From: Acidimicrobiia bacterium
GTDB lineage: Bacteria; Actinomycetota; Acidimicrobiia; IMCC26256; JAENVU01
Length of the DNA: 5,321 nt
Reading direction: 5' to 3'
Assembly (NCBI GenBank): GCA_016650415.1
Contig: JAENVU010000421.1
Coordinates: 1-5,321 of the forward strand
Shown here: piece after piece, positions 1 to 5,321 of the stretch
How positions within the stretch are numbered: position 1 is the first letter of the stretch
Layout of the letters: each line of letters starts with the position of its first letter
Notes under the pieces: generated by a model
What the model was told of the DNA's origin: nothing
The model's input: the letters and a program-made list of their open reading frames with translations, nothing else
Database searches by the model: none
Program-made: the position numbers and the translations under genes

Positions 1-57
1 ATCCGCGCCCTCGACATGGCCGAGGTCCGCCGGGCGGTCGAGCAGCCGGCGTCATGA
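1..57 (+). CDS. 3' end of an unidentified protein gene (partial)
   Basis: Frame 1 is open from the window edge and stops at TGA 55-57, giving an 18-residue C-terminal tail (IRALDMAEVRRAVEQPAS). Seventeen of the 18 sense codons end in G or C, the same strong bias as the sure genes here, which is the main reason to call it coding. The tail looks like the end of an amphipathic helix. It is too short to assign a family. It lies on the same strand as the CBS gene, 130 bp upstream of it, so it may or may not belong to the same transcript. Confidence 0.55.
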   Translation: MRALDMAEVRRAVEQPAS

Positions 58-187
58 CGACCGCGCGGTCCTCCGCCAAAGGTCCCGAACGTCACGGTCG
101 GTAGGCACTGACAGAGGCGCCGCCGCCCGTGCGAGGGTTGGTGCAGGAGTTCGGACCACCGGACCGCGACGAAGAGGTGCGACCACG
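58..187 (+). promoter_or_regulatory. Upstream region of the CBS-protease unit; likely holds its promoter
   Basis: This is the longest non-coding stretch in the window (130 bp) and it precedes a two-gene unit, so a promoter is expected here. I see no convincing -35/-10 pair. Two visible elements are a perfect 12-bp palindrome, GACCGCGCGGTC, at 59-70, right after the stop of the upstream gene, and GGTCCCGAA at 81-89. The second matches one half of the DosR/DevR box known from mycobacteria closely, but the partner half is degenerate. A purine-rich GAGG at 174-177, ten bases before the ATG, is a plausible ribosome binding site. Confidence 0.35.
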
Positions 188-637
188 ATGCGAGCAATGG
201 ATGCAGTTCGAAAGCAGCCCGTGACGATCGATGCGGCGGAGTCGATCCATACTGCAGCCCAGCTCATGGATCAGCAGGCCGTCGGTGCGGTGATCGTGCT
301 CGACGGCGGTGTGCCGGTGGGCATCGTCACCGACCGCGATCTGGTCGTTCGCGGCCTGGCCCAGGCGACGCCGGCCGACGGGCGTATCGACAGCGTGATG
401 ACCACCGAACTCGTGAGCCTCGATGCCGAGGCCGATCTCCGGGATGCACTCCCCATCTTCCGCAGCCACGCGATCCGCCGACTTCCCCTTATCGAAGCCG
501 GCGCGGTCGTCGGAATGCTGACCGTCGACGATCTCTTGATCGACCTCACCGCGGACCTCGGCGATCTCGCTCGACCGATCACCGGCGAGGTCATTTTCGG
601 TCACGCCGAGGCGCGCGTCCCGGCCACGACCGAATAG
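188..637 (+). CDS. Twin-CBS-domain protein, Hrp1-like
   Basis: A 149-residue soluble protein made almost wholly of two CBS motifs, at about residues 6-58 and 68-120. The hallmark strand-turn-helix ends are visible as GIVTDRD (45-51) and GMLTVDDLL (109-117), and each motif opens in the usual way (PVTIDAAESI; MTTELVSLDAEADLRDAL). CBS pairs usually bind adenine nucleotides or similar ligands and act as energy or redox sensors; the ligand here cannot be read from sequence. Length and the paired protease downstream recall mycobacterial Hrp1 (Rv2626c), which neighbours Rv2625c (Rip3). No signal peptide or membrane segment is seen, so it is probably cytosolic. ATG 188 is chosen because it puts the first CBS motif near the N-terminus; ATG 197 in the same frame is an alternative. 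The next gene starts 3 bp after the stop, so the two are likely co-translated. Confidence 0.9.
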   Translation: MRAMDAVRKQPVTIDAAESIHTAAQLMDQQAVGAVIVLDGGVPVGIVTDRDLVVRGLAQATPADGRIDSVMTTELVSLDAEADLRDALPIFRSHAIRRLPLIEAGAVVGMLTVDDLLIDLTADLGDLARPITGEVIFGHAEARVPATTE

Positions 638-640
638 GCG

Positions 641-1579
641 ATGACCACCGGGGTCGAGCCTGCGACCAACCGACGGGGCAGCTGGACGTCATTTCCGATC
701 GCGCGCGTCGCAGGGATCGAGGTCCGGGTCCATCTCAGTTTTCTGGTCCTGGTCGCGTTGTTCGCGGCGGCCGCGCCCGAACCCGGAGTCGCGAACGCGC
801 TCCTGAGCGTCACGTGGCTCCTCGTCATCTTCGCCTGCGTCATCGTCCACGAGTTCGCGCACAGCCTCGTTGCCCGGACCCGGGGCGTCGATGTGCACGA
901 GATCTTGCTGCTTCCCCTCGGTGGCGTCTCGAAGATGGAGCGGCTGCCGGAACGTCCGCGCGACGAGTTCGCGATTGCGATCGTCGGACCGCTCGCGAGT
1001 TTCGCCATTGCCGCGATGGCGGGCGCGCTCTGCATCGTGACGGGCCACTCGCTCGTGCCAGTCGACCTCATCGACGGTGCGTGGCTGGCCCGGATCACCT
1101 GGCTCAACCTCATCCTCGGGGCCTTCAACCTGATTCCCGCCTTCCCGCTCGACGGTGGGCGCGTGTTCCGATCGCTCCTGGAACGCAACCAGACGCTCGA
1201 AGCCGCCACGCGAACCGCGACTCGGGTCGGACACGCCTTCGCCGTGGCACTCATGGTGATCGGCTTCTTCTTCGATCTCTGGCTGATGTTGATCGGCGCG
1301 TTCATCTACTTCGGAGCATCCGCCGAACAGGCCGCGACGATCGTCCATATTCGGCTCGAGGGTCACCACGTCGCCGACGCGATGCGCGTCGATCTCGACC
1401 GGATCCCGATCGGGCCGTGGATGCAAGCGGCGCCGATCGCACCGGAGGACCCCTTGAGCGATGAACTCATCGCTCGGCTGGCGCGGGCCGTCGATCGTCA
1501 GCTGCCCGTCGCCAAAGCCGGACAGGTGACCGGAGTACTGCGACTCGAAGATGTGGACCGCCTGATCGCAACGAGCTGA
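641..1579 (+). CDS. Site-2 protease family (M50) intramembrane zinc metalloprotease, Rip3-like
   Basis: A 312-residue multi-pass membrane protease. The zinc motif HEFAH lies at residues 70-74 (His70 and His74 as ligands, Glu71 as catalytic base), inside a hydrophobic segment of about 57-80. The third ligand is Asp171 in PLDGGR, preceded by FNLIPAFP as in M50B enzymes. The conserved LPLGG (91-95) and VGPLASF (115-121) are also present. Hydrophobic stretches are at roughly 31-46, 57-80, 110-133, 150-170 and 198-226. From about 244 a soluble tail begins like a CBS motif (VADAM) and ends GQVTGVLRLEDVDRLI (294-309); at about 70 residues it holds one degenerate CBS unit, where many relatives carry a full pair. 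Such enzymes cut membrane-bound regulators, for example anti-sigma factors; the substrate is unknown. There is little Shine-Dalgarno sequence before ATG 641, which fits coupling to the CBS gene 3 bp upstream. Confidence 0.93.
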   Translation: MTTGVEPATNRRGSWTSFPIARVAGIEVRVHLSFLVLVALFAAAAPEPGVANALLSVTWLLVIFACVIVHEFAHSLVARTRGVDVHEILLLPLGGVSKMERLPERPRDEFAIAIVGPLASFAIAAMAGALCIVTGHSLVPVDLIDGAWLARITWLNLILGAFNLIPAFPLDGGRVFRSLLERNQTLEAATRTATRVGHAFAVALMVIGFFFDLWLMLIGAFIYFGASAEQAATIVHIRLEGHHVADAMRVDLDRIPIGPWMQAAPIAPEDPLSDELIARLARAVDRQLPVAKAGQVTGVLRLEDVDRLIATS

Positions 1580-1630
1580 CCCTCGAACCGTCCGGCGATG
1601 GGACCATCCATGCCTCAACGACTTCCCTGG
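1580..1630. other. Convergent intergenic gap; no convincing terminator
   Basis: Fifty-one bases separate the 3' ends of the plus-strand protease gene and the minus-strand permease gene. Both transcripts should end near here. The only structure I see is a weak hairpin at 1598-1611 (ATGGG, loop ACCA, TCCAT) with one G-T pair on the plus strand and no run of T after it. Termination may be Rho-dependent, or the transcripts may overlap. Confidence 0.3.
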
Positions 1631-3208
1631 TTACCGGTGCTTCCACTCCTCGATGGCCTGGGCCTCCATGACCTCGAGGCGGGAGTAGTAGTCGGGGATC
1701 TCGTTGAGGTGGGCAAGCGCGATCTTCGCCGTGACCACGAGATCATCGTCGGTCACGTTGGTGTCAGGGTCGGCTCGCCCGTGTTGGAGCTCCCGTTCGA
1801 GACCCTGGCGGAACTGGGCAAGATCGAACTCGACGGCATCGAAGTCGACCGCGAGCAACTCCGCGGCTCGAAGGGCCTCCGCCTCGGCCACCTGGGTACG
1901 TCGGGTCATCGGATCGTCGGCTCCCGGAATCGTCTCGACTACCGCGGGTCGGCGGCGCATCAGACCGTAGGCGACGACCCCGACCAGCAGGACGAACGAG
2001 CCCCACCCGATGGCCGCCGGTTCGAGCGACGGCACCACCGCGCCGACGGTCAGCAGCGCGAACACTGCGGGAACCGGCACCTTCCCGATGCTCCAGGGAA
2101 CTCGGAACGGTCGCCGATGGTTGGGCTGACGGAACCGCAACCCGATCACGGTGGCATTGACCGCGACGAAGACCAAGAAGACCGCGAAATCCGTGACGCC
2201 CGCGACGAGCGCGATACGGCCCATTGCCGCGCACCCGGCCGCGACCATCACTGCGAGACCGATCGCACGAGCCGGCACCTGACGGCGATTCAGCACGCGC
2301 AGCGCCGGGGGAAGGGTCCCGACCGTGGCCATACTCCAGGTCAACCGAGATGCCGCGGTGACGACCAGCAGGGTCGTGTTGATGGTCGCGATCATCGCTG
2401 CGATCGCCATCGCATCAGAGCTCGCGGAACCGATCGCCGTATGCATGACATCGGCGAGCGGGGTCGCCGACTCCGCCAACGCGTTGGGGCCGAGCACACT
2501 CACCGCGGCCACACCGACCGCCATGTACAACGCAGTGGAAATCGCCAATGCAATGAGCAGAGCCCGCGGAACCGTCCGGGCGGGATCACGAGTCTCGGCT
2601 GCCAACGTGATGACTTCGTCGAACCCGATGAACGCGAAGAACACCAGTGCCGCGCCACCGAGTACCCGACCGACCGATGCCCCGCCGACCAGGTCATAGT
2701 CCCCCAGATGGGGCGCGCCGACGATGATCACCGCCACCAGACCTGCGACCTGCAGCACGCTCAGGACGACGGTCAGCCGCGCCGCGCGCTCGATGCCCAG
2801 CGTCGCGATCCCGCCCATCGCGACCAGCAGGCCGACCGCAACGACTGGTGCCGGAACGTCGACGAAATGGCGGAAGTAGCCGGCGAATCCCAGCGCGACC
2901 GCCCCACCCGCGACGACGAGACCGAGGATCATCATCCAGCCGACGACGAAGGCAACGAAGGCCGGCGCGACATGCCGTGTGTACTCGAACTCGGCCCCTG
3001 CGCTCGGGTACATGGACGAGAGTTCCGCGTAGCTCAGCGCCGTGAGCGCGCTCAACAACCCGGCAGCTCCGAACGACATCCACACCACGCCGCCCGCGGA
3101 TTTCGTCGCGGCACCCAGCAGGGCATAGATCCCCGCGCCGACGATGATGCCGACGCCGCTCGCGGTGACCTGGAGGAGGCCGAGCGAACGGTTCAGCTTC
3201 GACGTCAT
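1631..3208 (-). CDS. APC-family amino acid permease with C-terminal DUF5661-like domain
   Basis: A 525-residue protein in two parts. Residues 1-417 form a typical 12-helix amino acid-polyamine-organocation (APC) transporter. TM1 carries the substrate-binding glycine motif (TASGVGIIVGAGIYALLG, 15-32), and TM6 and the loop after it read FFAFIGFDEVITLAAETRDP (190-209), followed by RTVPRAL. Residues about 441-525 are a soluble tail matching the small DUF5661 family, with QFRQGLERELQHG (465-477), DPDTNVT (480-486) and KIALAHLNEIPDYYSRLEVME (495-515). A charged linker (418-440) joins the parts. Substrate is not readable; position behind arcA and arcC suggests arginine uptake or arginine/ornithine exchange, which is inference. 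The gene starts 20 bp after the cupredoxin stop, with only a weak GAG as ribosome site, so it is probably the last gene of the arc operon. YfnA-like or cationic amino acid permeases are the nearest alternatives by look. Confidence 0.92.
   Translation of the reverse strand: MTSKLNRSLGLLQVTASGVGIIVGAGIYALLGAATKSAGGVVWMSFGAAGLLSALTALSYAELSSMYPSAGAEFEYTRHVAPAFVAFVVGWMMILGLVVAGGAVALGFAGYFRHFVDVPAPVVAVGLLVAMGGIATLGIERAARLTVVLSVLQVAGLVAVIIVGAPHLGDYDLVGGASVGRVLGGAALVFFAFIGFDEVITLAAETRDPARTVPRALLIALAISTALYMAVGVAAVSVLGPNALAESATPLADVMHTAIGSASSDAMAIAAMIATINTTLLVVTAASRLTWSMATVGTLPPALRVLNRRQVPARAIGLAVMVAAGCAAMGRIALVAGVTDFAVFLVFVAVNATVIGLRFRQPNHRRPFRVPWSIGKVPVPAVFALLTVGAVVPSLEPAAIGWGSFVLLVGVVAYGLMRRRPAVVETIPGADDPMTRRTQVAEAEALRAAELLAVDFDAVEFDLAQFRQGLERELQHGRADPDTNVTDDDLVVTAKIALAHLNEIPDYYSRLEVMEAQAIEEWKHR
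1634..1909 (-). other. DUF5661-like domain region; possible internal start for a free 92-residue protein
   Basis: Within the permease frame, Met434 (ATG 1909-1907) sits at the linker just before the DUF5661-like domain. GGGAG (1925-1921) lies 11 bases upstream of it, a somewhat long but possible ribosome-site spacing. Starting there would give a 92-residue protein of the size and layout of stand-alone DUF5661 proteins, whose function is unknown. The domain carries the family's conserved pattern ELQHG, DP-TNVT-DD, KIALAHLNE, PDYY-RLE-ME. Domain identity is by remembered motif; use of the internal start is only a possibility. Confidence 0.5.
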
Positions 3209-3228
3209 CCGAACATCGTCTCGATTCG

Positions 3229-3783
3229 TCAGACGACGGTCAGGGTCGCGTGCATGCCCTTCACGAAGTGGTTCGTCACCGAGCCGTCTTGGTTGATGTT
3301 GTCGATGTTGCAGAACACGACGTATTCGCCGGGAGGCAGTTTGAACGTCTTGGTGACGTGTCCTTGGGCCTTGACCTCGCCGGCCTCACCCATCTTGTCC
3401 GACTCCGGAATCGCTTCCTCATCCACTGCGCCGACCGAACGCTCGCCGGCCGTCGTCACCTTGGGCAGCGCTTCGGCACTGGCGGCGCGCACGATGACCA
3501 GTTCGTGAGTCATCCCGCCGACGTTCCGGACGTCGAAGGTCACCCGCCCCGCCCTCACGAGCCCGGGCGCCACCGAGATCGAGAACTCCTGAAGCGTCAC
3601 CGTCGTCGCCGACCCGATCGCGCCGCTCGCGGCCACTTTGTCAACCCGGCGGCTGACATCGTTACTCCGCGAATAGGCAATGCCGGCAGTGACGAGGGCG
3701 CCCATCGCGAGCACCAGGGCCAATGTCGCGAACAACATTGAACCCGCCCCGAACACATCACGATCCGAACGCTGCAGTTTCAT
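3229..3783 (-). CDS. Membrane-anchored cupredoxin (plastocyanin-like) protein
   Basis: A 184-residue protein with a short cytoplasmic N-terminus, one membrane segment (about 12-36), a helical linker (about 40-58) and an extracytoplasmic cupredoxin domain (about 60-184). Type 1 copper ligands are recognisable: His93 in GGMTHELVI, Cys158 in EYVVFCNID, His172 and Met177 in NHFVKGMHATLTV. The Cys-to-His spacing is 13 residues rather than the 4 of the common CNIPGH form, so the ligand loop is enlarged. There is no lipobox, so the anchor is probably an uncleaved helix. Start choice: ATG 3783 has GAGGTGG five bases upstream; the in-frame GTG nine bases earlier overlaps that site. The gene lies 58 bp after arcC and 20 bp before the permease. 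A periplasmic or cell-surface electron carrier or copper-binding protein is likely; its partner is unknown, and its link to arginine breakdown is not obvious. Confidence 0.85.
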   Translation of the reverse strand: MKLQRSDRDVFGAGSMLFATLALVLAMGALVTAGIAYSRSNDVSRRVDKVAASGAIGSATTVTLQEFSISVAPGLVRAGRVTFDVRNVGGMTHELVIVRAASAEALPKVTTAGERSVGAVDEEAIPESDKMGEAGEVKAQGHVTKTFKLPPGEYVVFCNIDNINQDGSVTNHFVKGMHATLTVV

Positions 3784-3841
3784 CAATACCACCTCGTGAT
3801 GGGGCGACCGACGGCCGTCCGAGAATGTGCACTATCGCCGA
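3784..3841 (-). other. arcC-cupredoxin intergenic gap with ribosome binding site
   Basis: This 58-bp gap is the widest inside the minus-strand gene run. It contains a clear Shine-Dalgarno, GAGGTGG at 3795-3789, five bases before ATG 3783, which settles the cupredoxin start. A 10-bp perfect palindrome, GACGGCCGTC, lies at 3810-3819; it has no loop or T-run and is not a standard terminator. GATAGT near 3835-3830 could be a -10 element, but I see no matching -35, so a separate promoter here is only a possibility. Confidence 0.45.
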
Positions 3842-4819
3842 TCAGCCCGAGAGATGCATGATTCTCGGCGTCGACCGGGGCGGCTGAGGTGGGTCTGGCG
3901 ACGGAGCCGACTCCCCGGTCATGCAGATCGTCGTGCCGGCGTCGCCGCGCAGGACCGCCGCGGCATCCTCGATCGAACCGATCATCGCGGGCCGCCCCGT
4001 CGTTCGTGCGAACTCACACGCCGCCGCGACCTTCGGACCCATCGACCCCGGGGCGAACGCGATGGCCTCGAACTCGGCCGGATCCGCGACGCGGATGGGC
4101 CGTTCGGTCGGCATGCCCCAGTCGGCCATCACGGCGTCGACATCCGTCAGCAACACGAGCGCATCCGCGCTCAGGTCCTCGGCGAGCAACGCGGCAGAGC
4201 GGTCCTTGTCGATGACGGCCTCGACTCCGTGGAGCCCGCCGTCGGCGCCGATACAGACGGGAATCCCTCCCCCGCCCGTGCAGATCACGACGACACCGAA
4301 CTCCAGGAGGATCTCGATGGTGCGCAGGTCCACGATTGCCCGCGGCCTCGGTGACGGAACCACGCGTCGCCAACCATCGCCCTCGGGGGCAATCGACCAA
4401 CCCCGCTCGAACACCAGCGCCTTGGCCTGGTCCTCGGTGTACTTGGGACCGATCGGCTTCGTGGGGTCCGCAAAGGCCGGATCGGCTTCGTCGACCACGA
4501 CCTGGGTGATCAGCGCGGCGACATCGCGGCCGTCGAGTTCGTTGCCGAGTTCCTGCTCGAGGAGGTACCCGATCATGCCGACACTCTCGGCGTCGAGGAC
4601 GTCGAGTGACGTCGCGCCGCCACCGCGTGCCGGTTCGCTCTGAACCGCAAGTGCCCCCACCTGGGGGCCATTGCCGTGGGTCACGATCACGTCGTGCTCC
4701 CGTGCTATCTCCGCGATCGCTCGGGCCGCGATCGCGGCGCGATCGCGCTGCGCGGCGAGGTCGAACTCCTCCCCTCGTGACAGCAGCGCGTGTCCGCCCA
4801 GCCCGATGACGACCAACAT
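3842..4819 (-). CDS. arcC: Carbamate kinase
   Basis: A 325-residue amino acid kinase-fold enzyme of the arginine deiminase pathway. It would transfer phosphate from carbamoyl phosphate to ADP, giving ATP plus carbamate, which decays to CO2 and ammonia. Family motifs run in order: GLGGHALL (6-13), THGNGPQVG (47-55), DPTKPIGPKY (118-127), PEGDGWRRVVPSPRP (145-159), the nucleotide-site TGGGGIPV (181-188), AVIDKDRSAALLA (201-213), LTDVDAV (224-230) and GSMGPKVAAA (258-267). The length slightly exceeds the usual 310 or so because of a Pro/Ser-rich tail after GTTICM (295-300). The first motif has His10 where carbamate kinases normally have Asn (GGNAL); the codon is CAC. ATG 4819 has AGGAGG five bases upstream. 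It lies 9 bp after arcA, so they form one operon. No arcB lies between them. Confidence 0.95.
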   Translation of the reverse strand: MLVVIGLGGHALLSRGEEFDLAAQRDRAAIAARAIAEIAREHDVIVTHGNGPQVGALAVQSEPARGGGATSLDVLDAESVGMIGYLLEQELGNELDGRDVAALITQVVVDEADPAFADPTKPIGPKYTEDQAKALVFERGWSIAPEGDGWRRVVPSPRPRAIVDLRTIEILLEFGVVVICTGGGGIPVCIGADGGLHGVEAVIDKDRSAALLAEDLSADALVLLTDVDAVMADWGMPTERPIRVADPAEFEAIAFAPGSMGPKVAAACEFARTTGRPAMIGSIEDAAAVLRGDAGTTICMTGESAPSPDPPQPPRSTPRIMHLSG

Positions 4820-4824
4820 GATGG

Positions 4825-4830
4825 CCTCCT
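4825..4830 (-). promoter_or_regulatory. arcC ribosome binding site overlapping the arcA stop
   Basis: On the minus strand AGGAGG ends five bases before the arcC ATG. The arcA stop codon TAG (4831-4829) shares its AG with this site (TAGGAGG). A ribosome ending arcA therefore sits on the arcC ribosome site, favouring coupled translation of the two enzymes. Confidence 0.8.
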
Positions 4831-5321
4831 ATGCCGCATCGCGAGCCAGCGGACAGCTCATACACCGCGGGCCGCCGCGACCTCGAGAGAGTTCGCTCCC
4901 GGGAATGGTGATCACTTCGATACCGGCCCGCCGGAGTTGCGTGTTGGTCCCGACGTTGCGCTCGTACGCAACGACCACCCCCGGAGCGAGGGCGAGGACG
5001 TTGTTCCCGTCGTCCCACTGTTCGCGCTCGGCCTCGATCTCGTCGCCGCCAGTGGTGACGATGCGCACCTGATCAAGCCGCAAGGCCCTGCCGATCGCGT
5101 CGAAGAGTCGCGGCTCCGTCTCGATCACGAGTTCACCGTCGGCATCTCCAGGGCGCACCGACCAGGTTGGGAGCGCGTCCACCACGCCGGGATAGGTGAG
5201 GAACGAGTCGCGGTCGACCATCGTGATGATGGTGTCCAGATGCATGAATGCCCTCCGTCGGGGCAACCGCACCACGAGCACCCGATCAAGAACCCCCGCA
5301 GCGAAGAGGCGGCGGGCAAGG
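4829..5321 (-). CDS. arcA: Arginine deiminase, C-terminal part (5' end outside the window)
   Basis: The C-terminal 163 residues of an enzyme of about 400; the frame stays open through the right edge (LARRLFAAGVLDRVLVV), and no true start is in view. Arginine deiminase hydrolyses L-arginine to citrulline and ammonia in the cytosol. Visible active-site parts are AFMHLDT, with the catalytic His (codon 5242-5240) and the Asp two residues on (5236-5234), and the nucleophile Cys (4864-4862) in GRGGPRCMSCP close to the C-terminus. Between them lie REQWDDGNNVLALAPGVVV, AYERN and AGIEVITIPGSEL, all typical of the family. It is the first visible gene of the leftward operon and is followed 9 bp later by arcC. 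The GTG at 5281 is an internal Val, not a start. The promoter and any regulator lie beyond the window. Confidence 0.95.
   Translation of the reverse strand, partial: LARRLFAAGVLDRVLVVRLPRRRAFMHLDTIITMVDRDSFLTYPGVVDALPTWSVRPGDADGELVIETEPRLFDAIGRALRLDQVRIVTTGGDEIEAEREQWDDGNNVLALAPGVVVAYERNVGTNTQLRRAGIEVITIPGSELSRGRGGPRCMSCPLARDAA

Noticed and set aside
59..70. Palindrome GACCGCGCGGTC after the first stop codon as a terminator
   Set aside because: There is no loop and no T-run. It could be an operator or part of a Rho-dependent end, but nothing supports either.
1598..1611. Small hairpin in the convergent gap as a terminator
   Set aside because: The stem is only five pairs including one G-T, with no T-run on either strand.
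689..1618. A 309-codon minus-strand open frame opposite the protease
   Set aside because: The protease on the other strand has all its catalytic motifs. The antisense product is charged and repetitive without recognisable domains.
1598..3508. A 636-codon open frame on the plus strand
   Set aside because: It is antisense to the permease and runs into the cupredoxin gene. Its product is a low-complexity mix of Arg, Asp, His, Gly and Gln with no family motif, as expected from the complement of a GC-biased coding frame.
3810..3819. Palindrome GACGGCCGTC as terminator or operator
   Set aside because: It is short and loopless, and such GC-rich palindromes arise often by chance in this base composition. 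There is no second copy near another promoter.
4014..5018. A 334-codon minus-strand frame overlapping arcC and arcA
   Set aside because: It is an Arg-rich shifted-frame shadow of two clearly identified genes.
5281..5321. GTG at 5281 as the start of a short, truncated arcA
   Set aside because: The upstream codons to the window edge are in frame and match the arginine deiminase family (LARRLFAAG), so the gene simply continues outside the window.

Overview
The window is a gene-dense stretch (about 95% coding) of a high-GC bacterial chromosome. Codons end almost always in G or C, Shine-Dalgarno sites are recognisable, and the gene families are common in actinobacteria (a paired CBS protein and site-2 protease, plus an arginine deiminase branch). 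An actinobacterium is the best guess from family resemblance alone; nothing here fixes the genus.

Layout: (1) The last 18 codons of an unidentified plus-strand gene end at position 57. (2) A 130-bp intergenic region (58-187) leads into a two-gene plus-strand unit: a 149-residue twin-CBS protein (188-637) and, 3 bp later, a membrane-embedded M50/site-2 zinc metalloprotease (641-1579). This pair resembles the adjacent M. tuberculosis genes for Hrp1 (Rv2626c) and Rip3 (Rv2625c). (3) A 51-bp gap separates this unit from a convergent minus-strand operon. Read in the direction of transcription, that operon holds the 3' part of arcA (arginine deiminase, running off the right edge), arcC (carbamate kinase), a membrane-anchored cupredoxin, and an APC-family amino acid permease whose C-terminus carries a DUF5661-like domain.

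How the genes could work together: ArcA hydrolyses arginine to citrulline and ammonia. ArcB (not in the window) would split citrulline into ornithine and carbamoyl phosphate. ArcC would make ATP from carbamoyl phosphate and ADP. The permease is a candidate arginine importer or arginine/ornithine exchanger, which is inference from position. The pathway gives ATP without respiration and releases ammonia. Together with the Hrp1/Rip3-like pair, this suggests a locus for low oxygen, starvation or acid stress.

The most noteworthy points are the in-frame permease-DUF5661 fusion (with a possible internal start that would also release the domain as a free protein), the copper-site protein lodged between arcC and the permease with an enlarged ligand loop, and a His in place of the usual Asn in ArcC's first phosphate-binding motif. 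No RNA genes, CRISPR arrays, insertion sequences or integration sites were seen.
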